A stretch of DNA of 38,939 nt from Apostichopus parvimensis (lineage: Eukaryota > Echinodermata > Holothuroidea > Aspidochirotida > Stichopodidae), in NCBI GenBank assembly GCA_000934455.1, contig KN883383.1:122910-161848 (forward strand). Direction: 5' to 3'. Made by a program: the position numbers and the translations under genes. Below the pieces are notes generated by a model. It saw only the letters and a program-made list of their open reading frames with translations, made no database searches and was not told the DNA's origin. This document shows positions 1-11,030 of this stretch, piece by piece. Numbering within the stretch: the first letter of the stretch is position 1; each line of letters begins with the position of its first letter.

Positions 1-639
1 GGGGGGGGGTATGGGGGTGAAGGAAATTGTTAACAAGGTAACCCATGTGCTATAAACATAGATCAGGGAAATGGGGTAAGTGGTCCTGCATAGAGGTAGT
101 TGTTGGCGGGGTGGGGGGTAGGAAGGGGGGTAAGGGAAAGCTTAGGTATATATAGTTGAGAGGGGTGCGATATGGATGGATGAAGGCAATTACAATCTGT
201 TTAATTTATATCATTGTGTTTCTCTTAACTTTAACATCAATATGCACCAATTATAACAAAGAGGAAAGTATCGAGCCCCAACATTCAAACTTGATTGTGT
301 TTTTGGTTTTGATTCTTTTTTAATCTCCTGTAAAAGTTTTCTATTAATCTGAATTATCAAAGTTTTTTGGGTTTACTATTTTGGGTTGACTTTTGGCAAA
401 TTTATCTATTTTACTCTAAGATGACGATATTTTAATCAAGTGGTCTAATTACATCCTAACCATTATTATTGTTTCAATTAGATTTATTGAATTTAAGTTT
501 AACCTAGAGCTTCCTATATTCAAATTTATAACAACTATTATTTCAAAATTATTATTCTTCTGAAGAACTTATTGTTAAAATTAATCTTTTTCTGTATATT
601 TTGTCTCTATTTTACTCTCAAATTAATCATATTCCTTAC
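1..639. other. No gene seen; G-rich edge then AT-rich DNA
   Basis: Positions 1-170 are rich in G runs. From 180 to 639 the sequence is AT-rich and consistent with intron or intergenic DNA. No coding potential is visible. Confidence 0.6.
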
Positions 640-718
640 CTGATGACTGTTCTTTCATTGTTAGTTGATTTCTTAATTCAATTTCTTCTTCATTTATTTG
701 TTTTACTTCTACAATTAT
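640..718 (-). CDS. Uncertain exon after LRR exon 2
   Basis: Between a TATGTTTAG acceptor and a CAG|GTAAGG donor there is a 79-bp open segment reading IIVEVKQINEEEIELRNQL and ending MKEQSS. It is charged and helix-prone and looks like real coding sequence. However, it would start in phase 0 whereas the preceding exon ends in phase 2, and the phase-2 reading meets a stop at once. Either this is not joined to 854-1059, the locus carries a small lesion here, or the acceptor differs. Confidence 0.25.
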
Positions 719-853
719 CTAAACATATCAATAAACCTTCAGTAATTATTCAATATTAACTATATTAATAATTCCTATCTTGTTTAAATCATTAATATTA
801 GTTAGTTATTTTATTAATTACTACTATTACTAACATCTATTAATTATACTTAC

Positions 854-1059
854 CTCAGTTGCTTGAATCTTTGAGAGTGTTGTACATAGTTTAATATTCT
901 ATTAACTTCATGTTTATTCATTTCTCTCCCTTCCTCTGTGTTTATGTACATCATCTCTATTGATGTTAGGATTGGTAGAGAGAGACCAGAGTAGAGAGTA
1001 ATATCATCTTCATCAACCTTGTTAAAGGAATAGACTAGATGCACACTGTATATAGGAAT
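854..1059 (-). CDS. LRR-type exon 2 of NLR locus A
   Basis: A 206-bp exon, phase 0 to 2, with a TTTCCTTCAG acceptor and a GTAAGT donor. It begins IPIYSVHLVYSFNKV and ends with QRFKQL. Length, phases, the SFNKV block, the SGLSLP block and the final leucine spacing all match exon 6951-7156, so the two are duplicates that have diverged considerably. It follows exon 3454-3573 in phase 0, as 6951-7156 follows the NACHT exon. Its continuation lies to the left and may leave the window. Confidence 0.65.
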
Positions 1060-1064
1060 CTGAA

Positions 1065-1131
1065 GGAAAGTAAATAATAAATATAATATTAATAATAAGG
1101 AAAGTAAATAATAAATATAATATTAATAATT
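1065..1131. repeat. 34-bp AT-rich direct duplication
   Basis: A unit beginning GGAAAGTAAATAATAAATAT is present twice in tandem with a 34-bp period, immediately upstream (in gene sense) of the acceptor of exon 854-1059. It is probably a replication-slippage product within the intron. Confidence 0.8.
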
Positions 1132-2487
1132 TTACAATAATGTTTATGAGTTGACTATTTGTTATTATAATTAATGAAGGACTAATGGTCCTGGGGTAAG
1201 AGGGGGTTATAGTGGGGCCAGTTTAATATTCAAATTGGTGTAAAGGGGGTGTGTTTGGTTAAAGTGCACAGTTACACTAATATATTACTTTACTGTAAAG
1301 ACACAGTGTTGTAAGATTATTGAACAAAAGGGTAACAGGAGGGTGTGCAGTGGTTCAGGGAAAGGGTGAAGGTGAGGGGAGGGGGGGGTGTATTACATAT
1401 TTTGTAAGTTGTATGGGTTATTTGACTGTTCAGGTGTAAGCAATTCTAGTTTAGGGGAACAACAAAACTGTAGTACATTGAAACCTGAATTTGTAAAGGT
1501 GTTTAATTTTCTCTTTGCTGCGGTGTAATCAAGGTTAGTTTAATAATACTATATGGGGATATGGGGAGTGTTGCAGGGGAGGGGAGAGGGTTATAATGGT
1601 TTGAATTATACTGCTGTGGGTCTCAAATAAATGCATTAGCTTTAAACTACTTTTGTGTCTTTAGTTAACACTTACTTTTGTCTGGGATTAAGGCAGGATT
1701 ATATTAACAGCAATATTACAAACAGAAAAAGAGGAGGGTGGGGAGGGGGAGGGGGTGGTAAATGTGACCGGGTGTAAGCAGGGTGTTAAATTTACATGAA
1801 TTTGAATCAGGGATGATGTTCTATTTTTTAGGTTCTGTTTCTATAGATTTATTCAAATTAATCATAATGTATGTTGGTGGATGCAGGGGAGGGGTTACAA
1901 ACCTAGTAACAATAAGTGTTTGACACAGTTAGACAGTATTACTGAAATATAAATGAATAGCTACAGTCAGTCACAGATACCAGTACTTATTTCTGGGGGG
2001 GGGGGGAGAGGTTGGGTGATTGAGGGTTTTAATTGTGTTCAACTTATTGAGTCTACAAGAGGAATGATGGGGCATAGAAGTGTTAAGTTAGAATCCAAAC
2101 ACAATAACAACCAGGATGTTTCTTTGCTATTTTTTCTCTTAGTTCAACTGTTATTGAAAGTTAGTTTAATTAATAAGAAACACAGAAGGCTCAGAGATCA
2201 TCCAGGCCTAAGAAGTTGTTATTATTCTCTCTGTTTGTGTTTCCTCTTTTAAGTTATACTCTTAATCTTTACTCTGTTTATTTTAATTTGTTAATTTCAT
2301 ATTATACTCTTGTATTATCAATTAAACCATTGTAGGGTAAGATCTTAGATAACAAATTATTTAATGTTCATTAATTCTAGTAAATATAATCAATACTCTT
2401 TTGTCTTTGTGAAGCTTATTGCCAATTTTTCAGGGAAAATGTTTTGTTTTTTTGGCTATAAATTACCATTTTAATTTATTTTTGGTT
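1132..2487. other. Intron-like DNA with dense G-run tracts
   Basis: No gene is supported. The stretch carries several plus-strand G-run clusters able in principle to form G-quadruplexes, at 1358-1389, 1574-1590, 1735-1757 and 1993-2017, separated by AT-rich sequence. The 99-codon plus-strand ORF at 1953-2252 reads through a G run and a low-complexity tail and is not convincing as a gene. Confidence 0.6.
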
Positions 2488-2545
2488 TAATTGATGGACT
2501 TCATTTGATTTAAGTGTAATTGATGGACTTCATTTGATTTAAGTG
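2488..2545. repeat. 29-bp perfect tandem duplication
   Basis: The 29-bp unit starting TAATTGATGGACTTCATTTG occurs twice head to tail without mismatch (2488-2516, 2517-2545). Confidence 0.95.
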
Positions 2546-2589
2546 TTGTTGTATCTGGCTATATTTATTCTGTAATATAGTTTACATGA

Positions 2590-2691
2590 ATGATGGAATG
2601 TAAATATACATGTAAGTATATATCCTATTTATAAATATATACTTTCATGTATATGTACTGGATTTTAATAAACTTGAAAGACCTTCCATCA
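2590..2691. repeat. Nested inverted repeat / hairpin
   Basis: Arms at 2605-2623 and 2635-2653 are inverted copies (18 of 19 positions) around an 11-base loop. An outer pair, ATGATGGAA near 2590 and TTCCATCAT near 2683, extends the symmetry. It may be a tiny MITE or simply a stable hairpin in AT-rich intron DNA. Confidence 0.6.
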
Positions 2692-3453
2692 TAAATAAAC
2701 TACTTCACATAATTACTAACCAGGAAAGAGTTTATTATCAACTTAGAGAAATGCATGCCAGTTAATAAACTGAGATTCTACTTAAATTTCCCTAAAAATT
2801 CAACAATTAAGCATCACACCACTTATTAAATCAGTCTGAATTGTTTTTATTTTATATTTGTTTTTGTAAATCTTCAACATATTCTGTTTTGTTATGTTTG
2901 GTATTAATTTATTGTCTTAATTTATTTGTTTATAATTATGATTTTATTGACTGCTTACATATCAGTGTATGACTACTTGTTCATTTTACTCTACAGTTCT
3001 TTCCAATCATCTGATAGACTGCATTAACAACGTTAGTAATTAAACCTGCTAATTACTTAATTAATTATTAATTAATGCCGTCTTCATGAGGGTTTTATAA
3101 TTCATGAGAGATGGAACATTCACATCATCAAGTCCCTTAGTTAGGTATTATTGTTGTTATTATTATTAATTATAAGTTTTACCTTGTTTCAATTTCGGAG
3201 TCACATTTTGTTCACATACAATTAAAGATTTAATTAATAAAATATTAACAAGGGTTTTATAGGTCACTAACCCATTCCCTTTAGACCATACCTTTGTTAT
3301 TACTAGTATGAATAATTAATTTTTAATTCGTTTGTCAAATTCAGGTGCAAGGTCACACAATGTTCACAATATAGTTTAAGATGTTAAAACATTAACAATA
3401 CTGTTAAACTTAGATTTGGTTAATTCCATGATATCCCTTTAAGTTGTACTTAC
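2692..3453. other. AT-rich intron-like DNA, nothing recognised
   Basis: Only AT-rich sequence with scattered TTAATTA motifs is visible. There is no coding or RNA feature. Confidence 0.6.
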
Positions 3454-3573
3454 GTCATGACTGGATGCTTTCACCAGGACCTCTATGACTGACCTCTGTA
3501 CTGACTCACTGGTCCTGTTATCGATGGCCACAAACCCTGAACACAGCGATTTAATTGTCTGGTTGTCATCAGC
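3454..3573 (-). CDS. Exon repeating the NACHT-tail helix region
   Basis: A 120-bp exon (40 codons, phase 0 to 0) with a TTTCACAG acceptor and a CATGAC|GTAAGT donor. It encodes LCSGFVAIDN, then SVQRSVIEVLVKASSHD. This clearly aligns with the last residues of the locus A NACHT exon (ELCSKLLTISKDDTKLLQRS, ending IQLLQIASSHD) and shares the same phase-0 donor after the His-Asp pair. In the NACHT exon this segment is continuous with the ATPase; here it is a separate exon followed by its own LRR exon at 854-1059. It is either an internal cassette duplication within locus A or the remnant of a neighbouring NLR that lost its ATPase. Confidence 0.65.
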
Positions 3574-3585
3574 CTGTGAAATAAA

Positions 3586-3984
3586 GGAATATTTATTTAT
3601 TATTATGACATCATGATATAATCAGAGCAGATGTTGTAATACTACTCTACATAACAATAAATCATTCATCTGTGACAGTCCTGGAATATTTATTAATTAT
3701 TATGATATCATGATCTAATCATAGCAGATGTTGTAATACTACTCAACATAACAATAAATCATTCATCTGTGACAGACCTGGTATATTTATTTATTATTAT
3801 GATATCATGATATAATCAGAGCAGATGTTGTATTACTACTCTACATAACAATAAATCATTCATCTGTGACAGTCCTGGTATATTTATTTATTTATTATGA
3901 TATCATGATATAATCAGAGCAGATGTTGTAATACTACTGAACCTAACAATACATCATTCATCTGTGACAGTCTTGGTATATTTG
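3586..3984. repeat. Tandem array, about 97 bp x 4
   Basis: Four copies of a unit containing GCAGATGTTGTAATACTACT followed by CATAACAATAAATCATTCAT start their common block at 3627, 3724, 3821 and 3919, giving periods of 97, 97 and 98 bp. Each copy includes a TATGATATCATGATA-like palindromic segment. Copies differ by only a few substitutions and small changes in TTTA number, so the array is young or homogenised. It begins about 13 bp upstream (gene sense) of exon 3454-3573. Confidence 0.95.
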
Positions 3985-4160
3985 GTGAAACTCTTGTCAG
4001 TTTCATTGAATTACTTCTTACATCAATTTCAGGGTAAATTTAGACTTTTGATGACAATAAGAAGTAGGAATAACCAAATTATGATTTCTTCATCAGAAAC
4101 TCCACGAGAAAGAGAAATGATTTAACCAATTTTCTTGTCTTTCAATGTATGTTTTCAAAT
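3985..4160. other. Spacer between two tandem arrays
   Basis: A short stretch of unique intron-like DNA separates the 97-bp and 133-bp arrays. Nothing is recognised in it. Confidence 0.6.
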
Positions 4161-4164
4161 GTGT

Positions 4165-4700
4165 TAATAAATATCCCCCTAGCTATTTCACAGCTACTGA
4201 AGAGTGACTGAAGAGTGTTGGGTGGGTTTAAGTTCTTGGGAAGGAGAGGATGTGATTCACAAAGCAATATCACTCATTAATATTCATCTTCTACTGTTAA
4301 TTAATATCACCCTAATTATTTCACAGCTACTGAAGAGTGACTGAAGAGTGTTGGGTGGGTTTAAGTTCTTGGGAAGGAGAGGATGTGATTCACAAAGCAA
4401 TATCACTCATTAATATTCATCTTCTACTGTTAATTAATATCACCCTAATTATTTCACAGCTACTGAAGAGTGACTGAAGAGTGTTGGGTGGGTTTAAGTT
4501 CTTGGGAAGGAGAGGATGTGATTCACAAAGCTATATCACTCATTAATATTCATCTTCTACTGTTAAATAATATCACCCTAATTATTTCACAGCTACTGAA
4601 GAGTGACTGAAGAGTGATGGGTGGGTTTAAGTTCTTGGGAAGGAGAGAAAGTGATTCACAAAGCAATATTACTCATTAATATTCATCTTCTTTTGTTAAT
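4165..4700. repeat. Tandem array, 133 bp x 4
   Basis: The block CAGCTACTGAAGAGTGACTG starts at 4191, 4324, 4457 and 4590, an exact 133-bp period. Each unit holds an internal small repeat (GAAGAGTG twice), a TTGGGTGGGTTTAAGTTCTT block and an AATATTCATCTTCT block. The middle copies are nearly identical, while the first and last are more diverged at their edges, as expected for an array evolving by unequal exchange. It lies within the intron just downstream (gene sense) of exon 4793-4848. Confidence 0.95.
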
Positions 4701-4792
4701 TTGTTTCTTTATAGTAAGAGGTTGAATCTAACAAAGATTTTATTATAATATTCCTTCAATTTCCAGATTATGCTGCTTGTTGAAACACCAAC

Positions 4793-4848
4793 CTTCCTCC
4801 ATTCACCAGATTGTAGATCAAGTTGACTGGCATGGCTCGGCCACAGGA
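4793..4848 (-). CDS. Short candidate exon of NLR locus A
   Basis: A 56-bp exon with a good acceptor (CCTTTCCTCACAG) and a weak AAG|GTTGGT donor, entering in phase 1 and leaving in phase 0, which is exactly what its neighbours require. In that frame it reads VLWPSHASQLDLQSGEWRK. A different frame, also open for 23 codons and containing CGRAMPVNLIYNLVNGG, looks equally protein-like, so either the frame or the donor may differ from this model. No family is recognised. Confidence 0.35.
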
Positions 4849-5793
4849 CTGTGAGGAAAGGAACAAAAAAATACAATTTACTTCAAAACATATTTGTGTT
4901 ATATGTTGAATGAACTTAGCAACCTGGTTTTATCATCAATATAGCCAATCACTTTGGGATGTTGCCAGTCTTGCAAGGGAAGTAGAATTTTACTTAAAAA
5001 TCTTTTCAGGAAGCAAGAGAACAAAACAATAGGAATTACTGAGACACAATTGCTTCATGTTTTGTTTAATATTTCACCAATAATAATGAAGGATTTAGTT
5101 ATCATGTGAGGGTAGGGTGAGAGGGCAGGAAGTGAATGTGAATGATTGAATGTTTATGAACAGCTCCCTCAACTTCCATGTGAAAGCCTTCACTGTTTTT
5201 CTTTGTCAAATTCGTTGAATTGGTCGACTTTGTTTCTCATGGGAAATAGTTTGCAGTGAATTAACTTCTGTCAGTTCATATCATCATATGTTGAGTTAGT
5301 TAGGACAACATTGATCACATCATTAATTTACAATCAGTGCTATGATCCTATGATTGAGGGAGGATGGTTTGGGGAAATGAGGGGAAGGGACGGGGGAGGC
5401 TAACTCTTCTGCTAATCTGCTAGGGGAAGTCTGAATTCAAGCAGTTCTATCCGAGAAAAAAGAATCTTCAGCCTGGTTCAAGTTAAGGAAAACCTAGCCC
5501 AGCACCTTGTCACACCACAATACCGAACACAACTCAACTTAACTCTGGCAAGACATACTATGTTACAGGACTTCATCATTACCCCAGTTACATACAAAAT
5601 GTACCTAATCCAAATGACCTTGTGGTATTGAAAGTCAACTCAAGGACAATGTTTAAATGATTTGTTACTTTATGCAGAGTATTGTTACACTGATTTAAAG
5701 AGAGTCAGGTAAAATGTTGAATCCTAGTCTAAGTATTATTAAACATTTATCACTCATCTGTAATGACCTTACTTGACCTGTATATTAAAATAC
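4849..5793. other. Intron-like DNA, no gene seen
   Basis: Unique AT-rich sequence with a short G-rich patch at 5345-5400. No exon with good splice signals and an open frame was found. Confidence 0.5.
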
Positions 5794-5870
5794 CTTTAAT
5801 CTGTCTTGATTTTGCTGTTTCTGGTATTATCCCAGGTCTGATGAATTCAGGCAGTTTACAGTTGAAGAAG
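5794..5870 (-). CDS. LRR continuation exon of NLR locus A
   Basis: A 77-bp exon with a strong pyrimidine-rich acceptor (TTTCACTGTTACAG) and a GTATTT donor, entering in phase 2 and leaving in phase 1. Only the frame demanded by the preceding exon is open; the other two hit stops. The encoded segment starts CFFNCKLPEFIRPG and ends ETAKSRQIK, completing the leucine-rich repeat begun by FREL in exon 6951-7156. The exon is too short for independent recognition, so the call rests on frame, splice signals and the LRR pattern across the junction. Confidence 0.55.
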
Positions 5871-6950
5871 CTGTAACAGTGAAAGAAAATAATACAAAGC
5901 AATCAAATGACTTTAATTAGTATACTTTAAAATCAATTTAACTAATTTATTTCATCCATACATCTTAACATTAGTTGAAGAGAATGATTAACATTAGTGA
6001 TTTACACAACAGCTAATAATGTTATATCAAGATACTTGTCAATCAAGTAAATTAAAGGTAGATACAGTAGAGAGGTAACCTATCACTCTCCAGTGGTTAT
6101 TCGGATAAGTAATGTTACTGGGCAGGGGGAGGGCTGGAGAGGGGGGAGGGGTGGCATTGGAGTAGGTGGTCATAGCACATGGAAGGGCGCAATGTGCTTT
6201 TGTATTTCATCTCCTCTTCACAGGAACATTCACTAACAAATAATCAAAAAAGGTTCAACTATCAATTCCTCTGCTGTGAGTAGAAAGAGTTAAAGGTAGT
6301 CACTAAAGGCCCCAAATCGTAGCACGCTATAATTGCTAGCAGTTTTCAAAAAGTACTTTCTCGGGGGTCTTTACTCTCCAAATTGTTCTCAGACATTTTT
6401 AATGAACACACAACATAACTGAATGTCCCAGTGAGGAAGATTTCCTCAAAGGTTGTAATAAAAACCATTTCAAAATGTTGACCAAAGGTGATCATATATG
6501 AATATCTAGCATATTTAGGCCAATACAACATACCTTTAAATAGAGCCATCACTGATTTATTATTTCTTGCTCAATAGTTTAAAGATGTAAAATCCTGGTA
6601 GAGTAGTTTAGCTGTTAAACGTGTTCAGGCTTGATATAATGTTGTTAGTAATAAACTTAATTTGCATTCACACTATTTAAATAAGGCATAACTTGATTTA
6701 CTTCGTTTCCATCACGGTCCACAGCGATACCCAAATAAATAATTATTCAGATTAGGATGCTCACCACTTGTCTCTGATCATTAAAAGTGTCCTAGGCTAC
6801 CAATCAGCTGATTTTATCATCTTATATTAAGCATCACTTCCCAAGAGCTAACTCAGTCTGAAGACATCATAGCAAATATAACAGAATTAATTATTAGTAC
6901 CTGTTTAATTACTGATGACAACTCAGTTTGTTTTTCTTTGATTTACTCAC
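5871..6950. other. Intron-like DNA, no gene seen
   Basis: A G-rich patch lies at 6120-6160. The 68-codon minus ORF at 6346-6552 shows no family resemblance and no splice context, so it is not called. Confidence 0.5.
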
Positions 6951-7156
6951 CAAAGTTCTCTGAATTTCTCAGACTGTACTCCATAGTTCAATAGTCCTAT
7001 GACATTATCCTCGCTAATGAGGTTCGTGTAACCCTCATTTATCGATATCTTCTCCAGTGATGAGAGGGGTGGCAAGCAAAGACCAGATTTGAGCAGGATG
7101 TCACCATGTTGGACCTTATTGAAGGAAAACTGGAGCAACAGATGACATATTGGTAT
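6951..7156 (-). CDS. LRR-type exon 1 of NLR locus A
   Basis: This 206-bp exon lies between a CACTACAG acceptor and a GTGAGT donor, entering in phase 0 and leaving in phase 2. It begins IPICHLLLQFSFNKV, followed by SGLCLPPLSSLEKISI, and ends QSEKFREL. The spaced leucines and the final FREL lead directly into the next exon (FREL-CFFNCKLPEFI), which makes a convincing leucine-rich-repeat unit across the junction. It has the same length, phases and sequence pattern as the exon at 854-1059, and resembles 34631-34839 of locus B. Phase 0 at entry matches the end of the NACHT exon. There is no in-frame stop before the donor. Confidence 0.7.
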
Positions 7157-9764
7157 CTGTAGTGAGAAAATTGAGGAAATAAAACATGGATTTATTGTTG
7201 GTTCAGTCTTATCTTGTCACCAAGAATTATATTGTCGTACTTGATACAACGCAAAACACCAATTAAGGTAACCTTTAAAAAAACTATAAAAAAATAAATC
7301 AAGAACAAAGTAAATAAACTGAATATGACAGGTATGATTAATTCAGCACAATTCACTTTAATCTGATCTGAGTGACATGTTAGATGTTTGGATTTCAGTT
7401 ATCAGCAGGCATAACGATAGGTACCTGTGGATCTGGGATTAATTTGAGACAGGGGAAATATTGGGGGAATGAAAATGGGGGCAAGAATAATGCCATGGGA
7501 TAAAGAGTAAAATATAGTCCTACTTTCATTGTACTTATGGAAATAAAGTGAAGGAAGTTGATTACATCAATGTCAGCCCTGGGCACCTCTCTAATGAATC
7601 ATTTGTTGTATGAAGAACCCAACTTTTAGAAGTTTAAATCAAATTTGAACCTCATACTCACTCTAGAGTAAGAATTTCCATTGTCTATGTCAGTTTGGAC
7701 ACAGGAGTTGACTAAGACATGTCAGTTAAGAGACCTGAGAGACCTTCAAAGTGCATTCTTTTAAATGTAAAGTCTAGGTGCTCACCCCTGATATCAACAT
7801 AAGGAGAGGATCAGGATGGGGCGAGGGATTCAACATAAATACCATGTCTCAAGATTTTCCGGGTAAAATATGGTCACCTTAAGGTTAAGTGTTAACTAGT
7901 AAGCTTAGCCCCTGATCATAATGACAATAGTGAAAAGGAAACAAAACCATGAAAGAAGAAGCCGGACATTTAGGAATAAAGAGCAAACCACACAAGAAAT
8001 CAAGATGCAGAACTGTGTGTAAAATGTGTACACTCTACAAAATATAATAAACGATTAAAATTGTGCCTAGTTATTTTGTGCAAATTTACCAATTCAAAAA
8101 CGTTAATGTAAAATTAATTTCATGAATTTTGCAATATACTTTAAATGTTACAAGCATTCTCATTCCTCGGTGTTTAAAACACCAAATGTAGGCCTACCAA
8201 CTCCACCCAAAAGTGCTCTACATGTCTGTGTTAACAATGCTTGGCAATGTAGGCCTACTATGGCCTTACAGACCTTCTGCAAAGGTAGGTATGGTATTTT
8301 CTTCCTAATACTACTGCCATCCTCTGCCTGCTACATGACATCAACCTATTGTGGCATATTGTGAAAGAAATGTGTGTCTTGCTGGGCTCTGCATGGGATG
8401 TATTAAGTGCTCTGAGTGAAGATGCAGAATGAATGAAAGAGAAGGCTTAGCTAACCTAAGTTGACTGTATATCAATTAACAAATTGATTAATTATATTAC
8501 TAGTGTTAGGCTAGGCAACAAACTCATGTCAGCTTTGCTCATAAATACATAATAACTAGTTTGGACAAAAAGGACATAGAAACCCGAAGAAGCAAACACT
8601 TTTAATGTAGCCTTGGCTGGCAAGTTCTAGATACATGAGGTAATGGATATGGCTTTAGGGGAATAACTTATCTGGGATCACATTAAAAAATGATATTTAA
8701 AATCTTCACGTTTCTATACAATTACAAGTGTAAAGATTTATCACAGTTTTTGTACACAGGAACCATGTTATATCACAGATCAAAATTGACAGCCTTCAAA
8801 ACTGCAACACAAAATGCTTCCTTGGCATCCCACATTTCTCTTAATTTCTCTTGCATTTTTTCCCTTTTTCAGAATGTGAGTTACAAGCTGGTGATGAAAG
8901 ATACACACATTGACACAAGAGATCCCCTACAGCCTACAGATACCATGATAGCCTCTAGGCCTAGCTTAGGTTATGTAAGATGGGTGAATAATGCAAACGA
9001 TCAGTGTAGTGGGCTGCAGCCAAGAAAATATTAAATATTGTTGTACAGGTCAAGGTGCTATTTATTGTTTTGCTCTAACCATAAAACTGTCATGAAACTG
9101 AAAATTTGAAGTAACAATCTTAACCTTTATAGGGATATTAAAGTGCTGTAAGTTAAATCACTATACTGCTTTAACCTGAAATCCTTAATAAATGCAAAAC
9201 AATACACTCATATCGCCACTCTAAAGGCAAATGTAGTTTAGTGAGTAGTTCGAGTACAATAATAAAAACAAGAGCATCAATGACGCAGTATCTCAATACT
9301 GGAAGTTCTAATTTCGATTCCTAATTTCATATCTTTGCTCTGTCTCTACAATTATCAATATCAATCATGGTACAACAAATAGAGAACTTGCATTTACGCT
9401 TCTTTGCCACGAATAGTCTCTGCAGGTTACACTTCATCCTGCGAGTGTTGCCTTTAGCGCTCATTGCCTGTTTGTCGAGAGAACGGCGTTGCAAGGTTTA
9501 GTAATGTCATAGAATATTTAAGAACTTGTTTTTTATGTGGTATCCTTCATCTTGGGTCAGTCTCTGTTGGACATTTTGGTCATATAGTTTATGATGTATC
9601 AGGTTCCTAGACATCAATCAGCTTATCTTCGTGATGAATTGAAAAGTATTTTTGGATACGTGAAATGTACATCTTATGTAGGAACTTCTTGTTAATTTTT
9701 CTTCACACTGGTGAATATGAATGTGCGATTTAGAACAAAGGAATATAACAGGAATGTGTTTTTT
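7157..9764. other. Unassigned DNA between LRR exon 1 and the possible ncRNA
   Basis: No recognisable gene. A plus-strand segment near 8873 has a strong pyrimidine tract plus AG and stays open to 9034 (NVSYKLVMKDTHIDTRD at its start), but no donor or homology supports it. Several AGGCCT-centred palindromes (TAGGCCTAC, TAGGCCTAG) occur at about 8190, 8250 and 8957. Confidence 0.45.
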
Positions 9765-11030
9765 CAAGGTTTATCAAAGTTTATTTAATCAAGGCAATGA
9801 ATGGAATGGCGTTAAAAGTACTGAATTAAATTAAGAAGTCCAAAAAATGACTATATCCCAAGTGCCCACATAGGAGAATCCAACCCGCAGATGCAGAAAG
9901 AGTCCTGAAAATGAAAGAAAACAAAAATAATGGTTAACAGAACGTTGGATAATAGGAGACAATATATAAAGTCACATAAAATTGACTTCACATTGCTTTT
10001 AAATGCAACAAGCCCATATAACATAACACATTGTAGTGGAACTTGTAAATGCATTTTCTCTCTGAAAATGACAGAAACATACAGCAATACAGGGTGAAGA
10101 ACTTCAAAACAAAGTGAAATAGGCACATGCACAACCAAAAAAAAATTAACTGCAATATGAATTCACACACAAAAGAATACTACCAAAATGCGTTGCAAAC
10201 ACTGTACGAAAATACAGAGCACACTTATCCTTTGCCTTATCCTTTGGACAAAGTAGAGAACCAATGTTCACTTGTCACTGACTCGACTAACCTGTAATGT
10301 AGCCTACAGTGACTTTATCCAGAATTAACAGGTGTATCTAGGTACACCGGATAAAACCACACAAGGGTAAAACTACTTAGTACTAACCAGAGCCAGCCAA
10401 GGCAGTACTTTTTTTAATATAAGCTTATTCAATTTTCAAGTACTATTATATGTACTGGGCATGGAGGTATTGCCAGTGCTGACAACCACCAGTGGCAGAA
10501 GTCAGTAGTAAACTAATAATACCAGCATAGGCTTAGTATTGTGTAGTTGTACTAGCACTACCCTACTTTGAACTGCTTTAAGTCCTCCAAAATTCAAGGC
10601 AATGACATTGTATTCGTAAACAATGTCTTGAAAGCTAACATCATACACACGGTCCCGTAATATGAATACACTGCACTATGGAATACTTAAAACTATAACC
10701 CTAGGCTACACACTATGGCAATGTGCATATACATGTACATATGCAATTAACCACGATAGGATACGTTGATGCCGGTGAACAAGAGCAACCTTAAAAATGT
10801 CACTTTAATTCAACCCAGAATGCTGGAACAACTCCGAATTTAGCCTCAAATCATTGTTTAACTTGTTTTATACCATCGACCGGACGATGGAGGTGGTACC
10901 TTCTTGAAAACGGAAAATGTGCAATTCGAAAGATGAAAGGTTTTTACTTACGTTTCGTTTTTATTTTTCAAGCCGAGGCAAAGAAATTTCCGAATTTCAG
11001 CCACATTGTTAGTCCGACATCGTCGCAAAC
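9765..11030 (-). ncRNA. Possible two-exon non-coding transcript
   Basis: On the minus strand an AAAC|GTAAGT donor (last exonic base 10952) follows a CpG-containing, promoter-like patch at 10860-11380. A strong acceptor (a long T/C tract ending TTTTCAG) opens an exon at 9904, and an AATAAA signal lies at 9785-9780. Joined, these would give a spliced, polyadenylated RNA without a long ORF: the second exon encodes only DSFCICGLDSPMWALGI before a stop. The transcription start is a guess. The features could equally be chance sites inside the long intron of locus A; only transcript data can decide. Confidence 0.25.

Noticed and set aside
1953-2252. 99-codon plus-strand ORF
   Set aside because: It reads through a G homopolymer and hydrophobic low-complexity sequence and has no splice context or homology.
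3586-4700. Regularly spaced repeats that could suggest a CRISPR array
   Set aside because: Units of 97 and 133 bp are repeated in full with no unique spacers, and the context is an animal intron; these are minisatellites.
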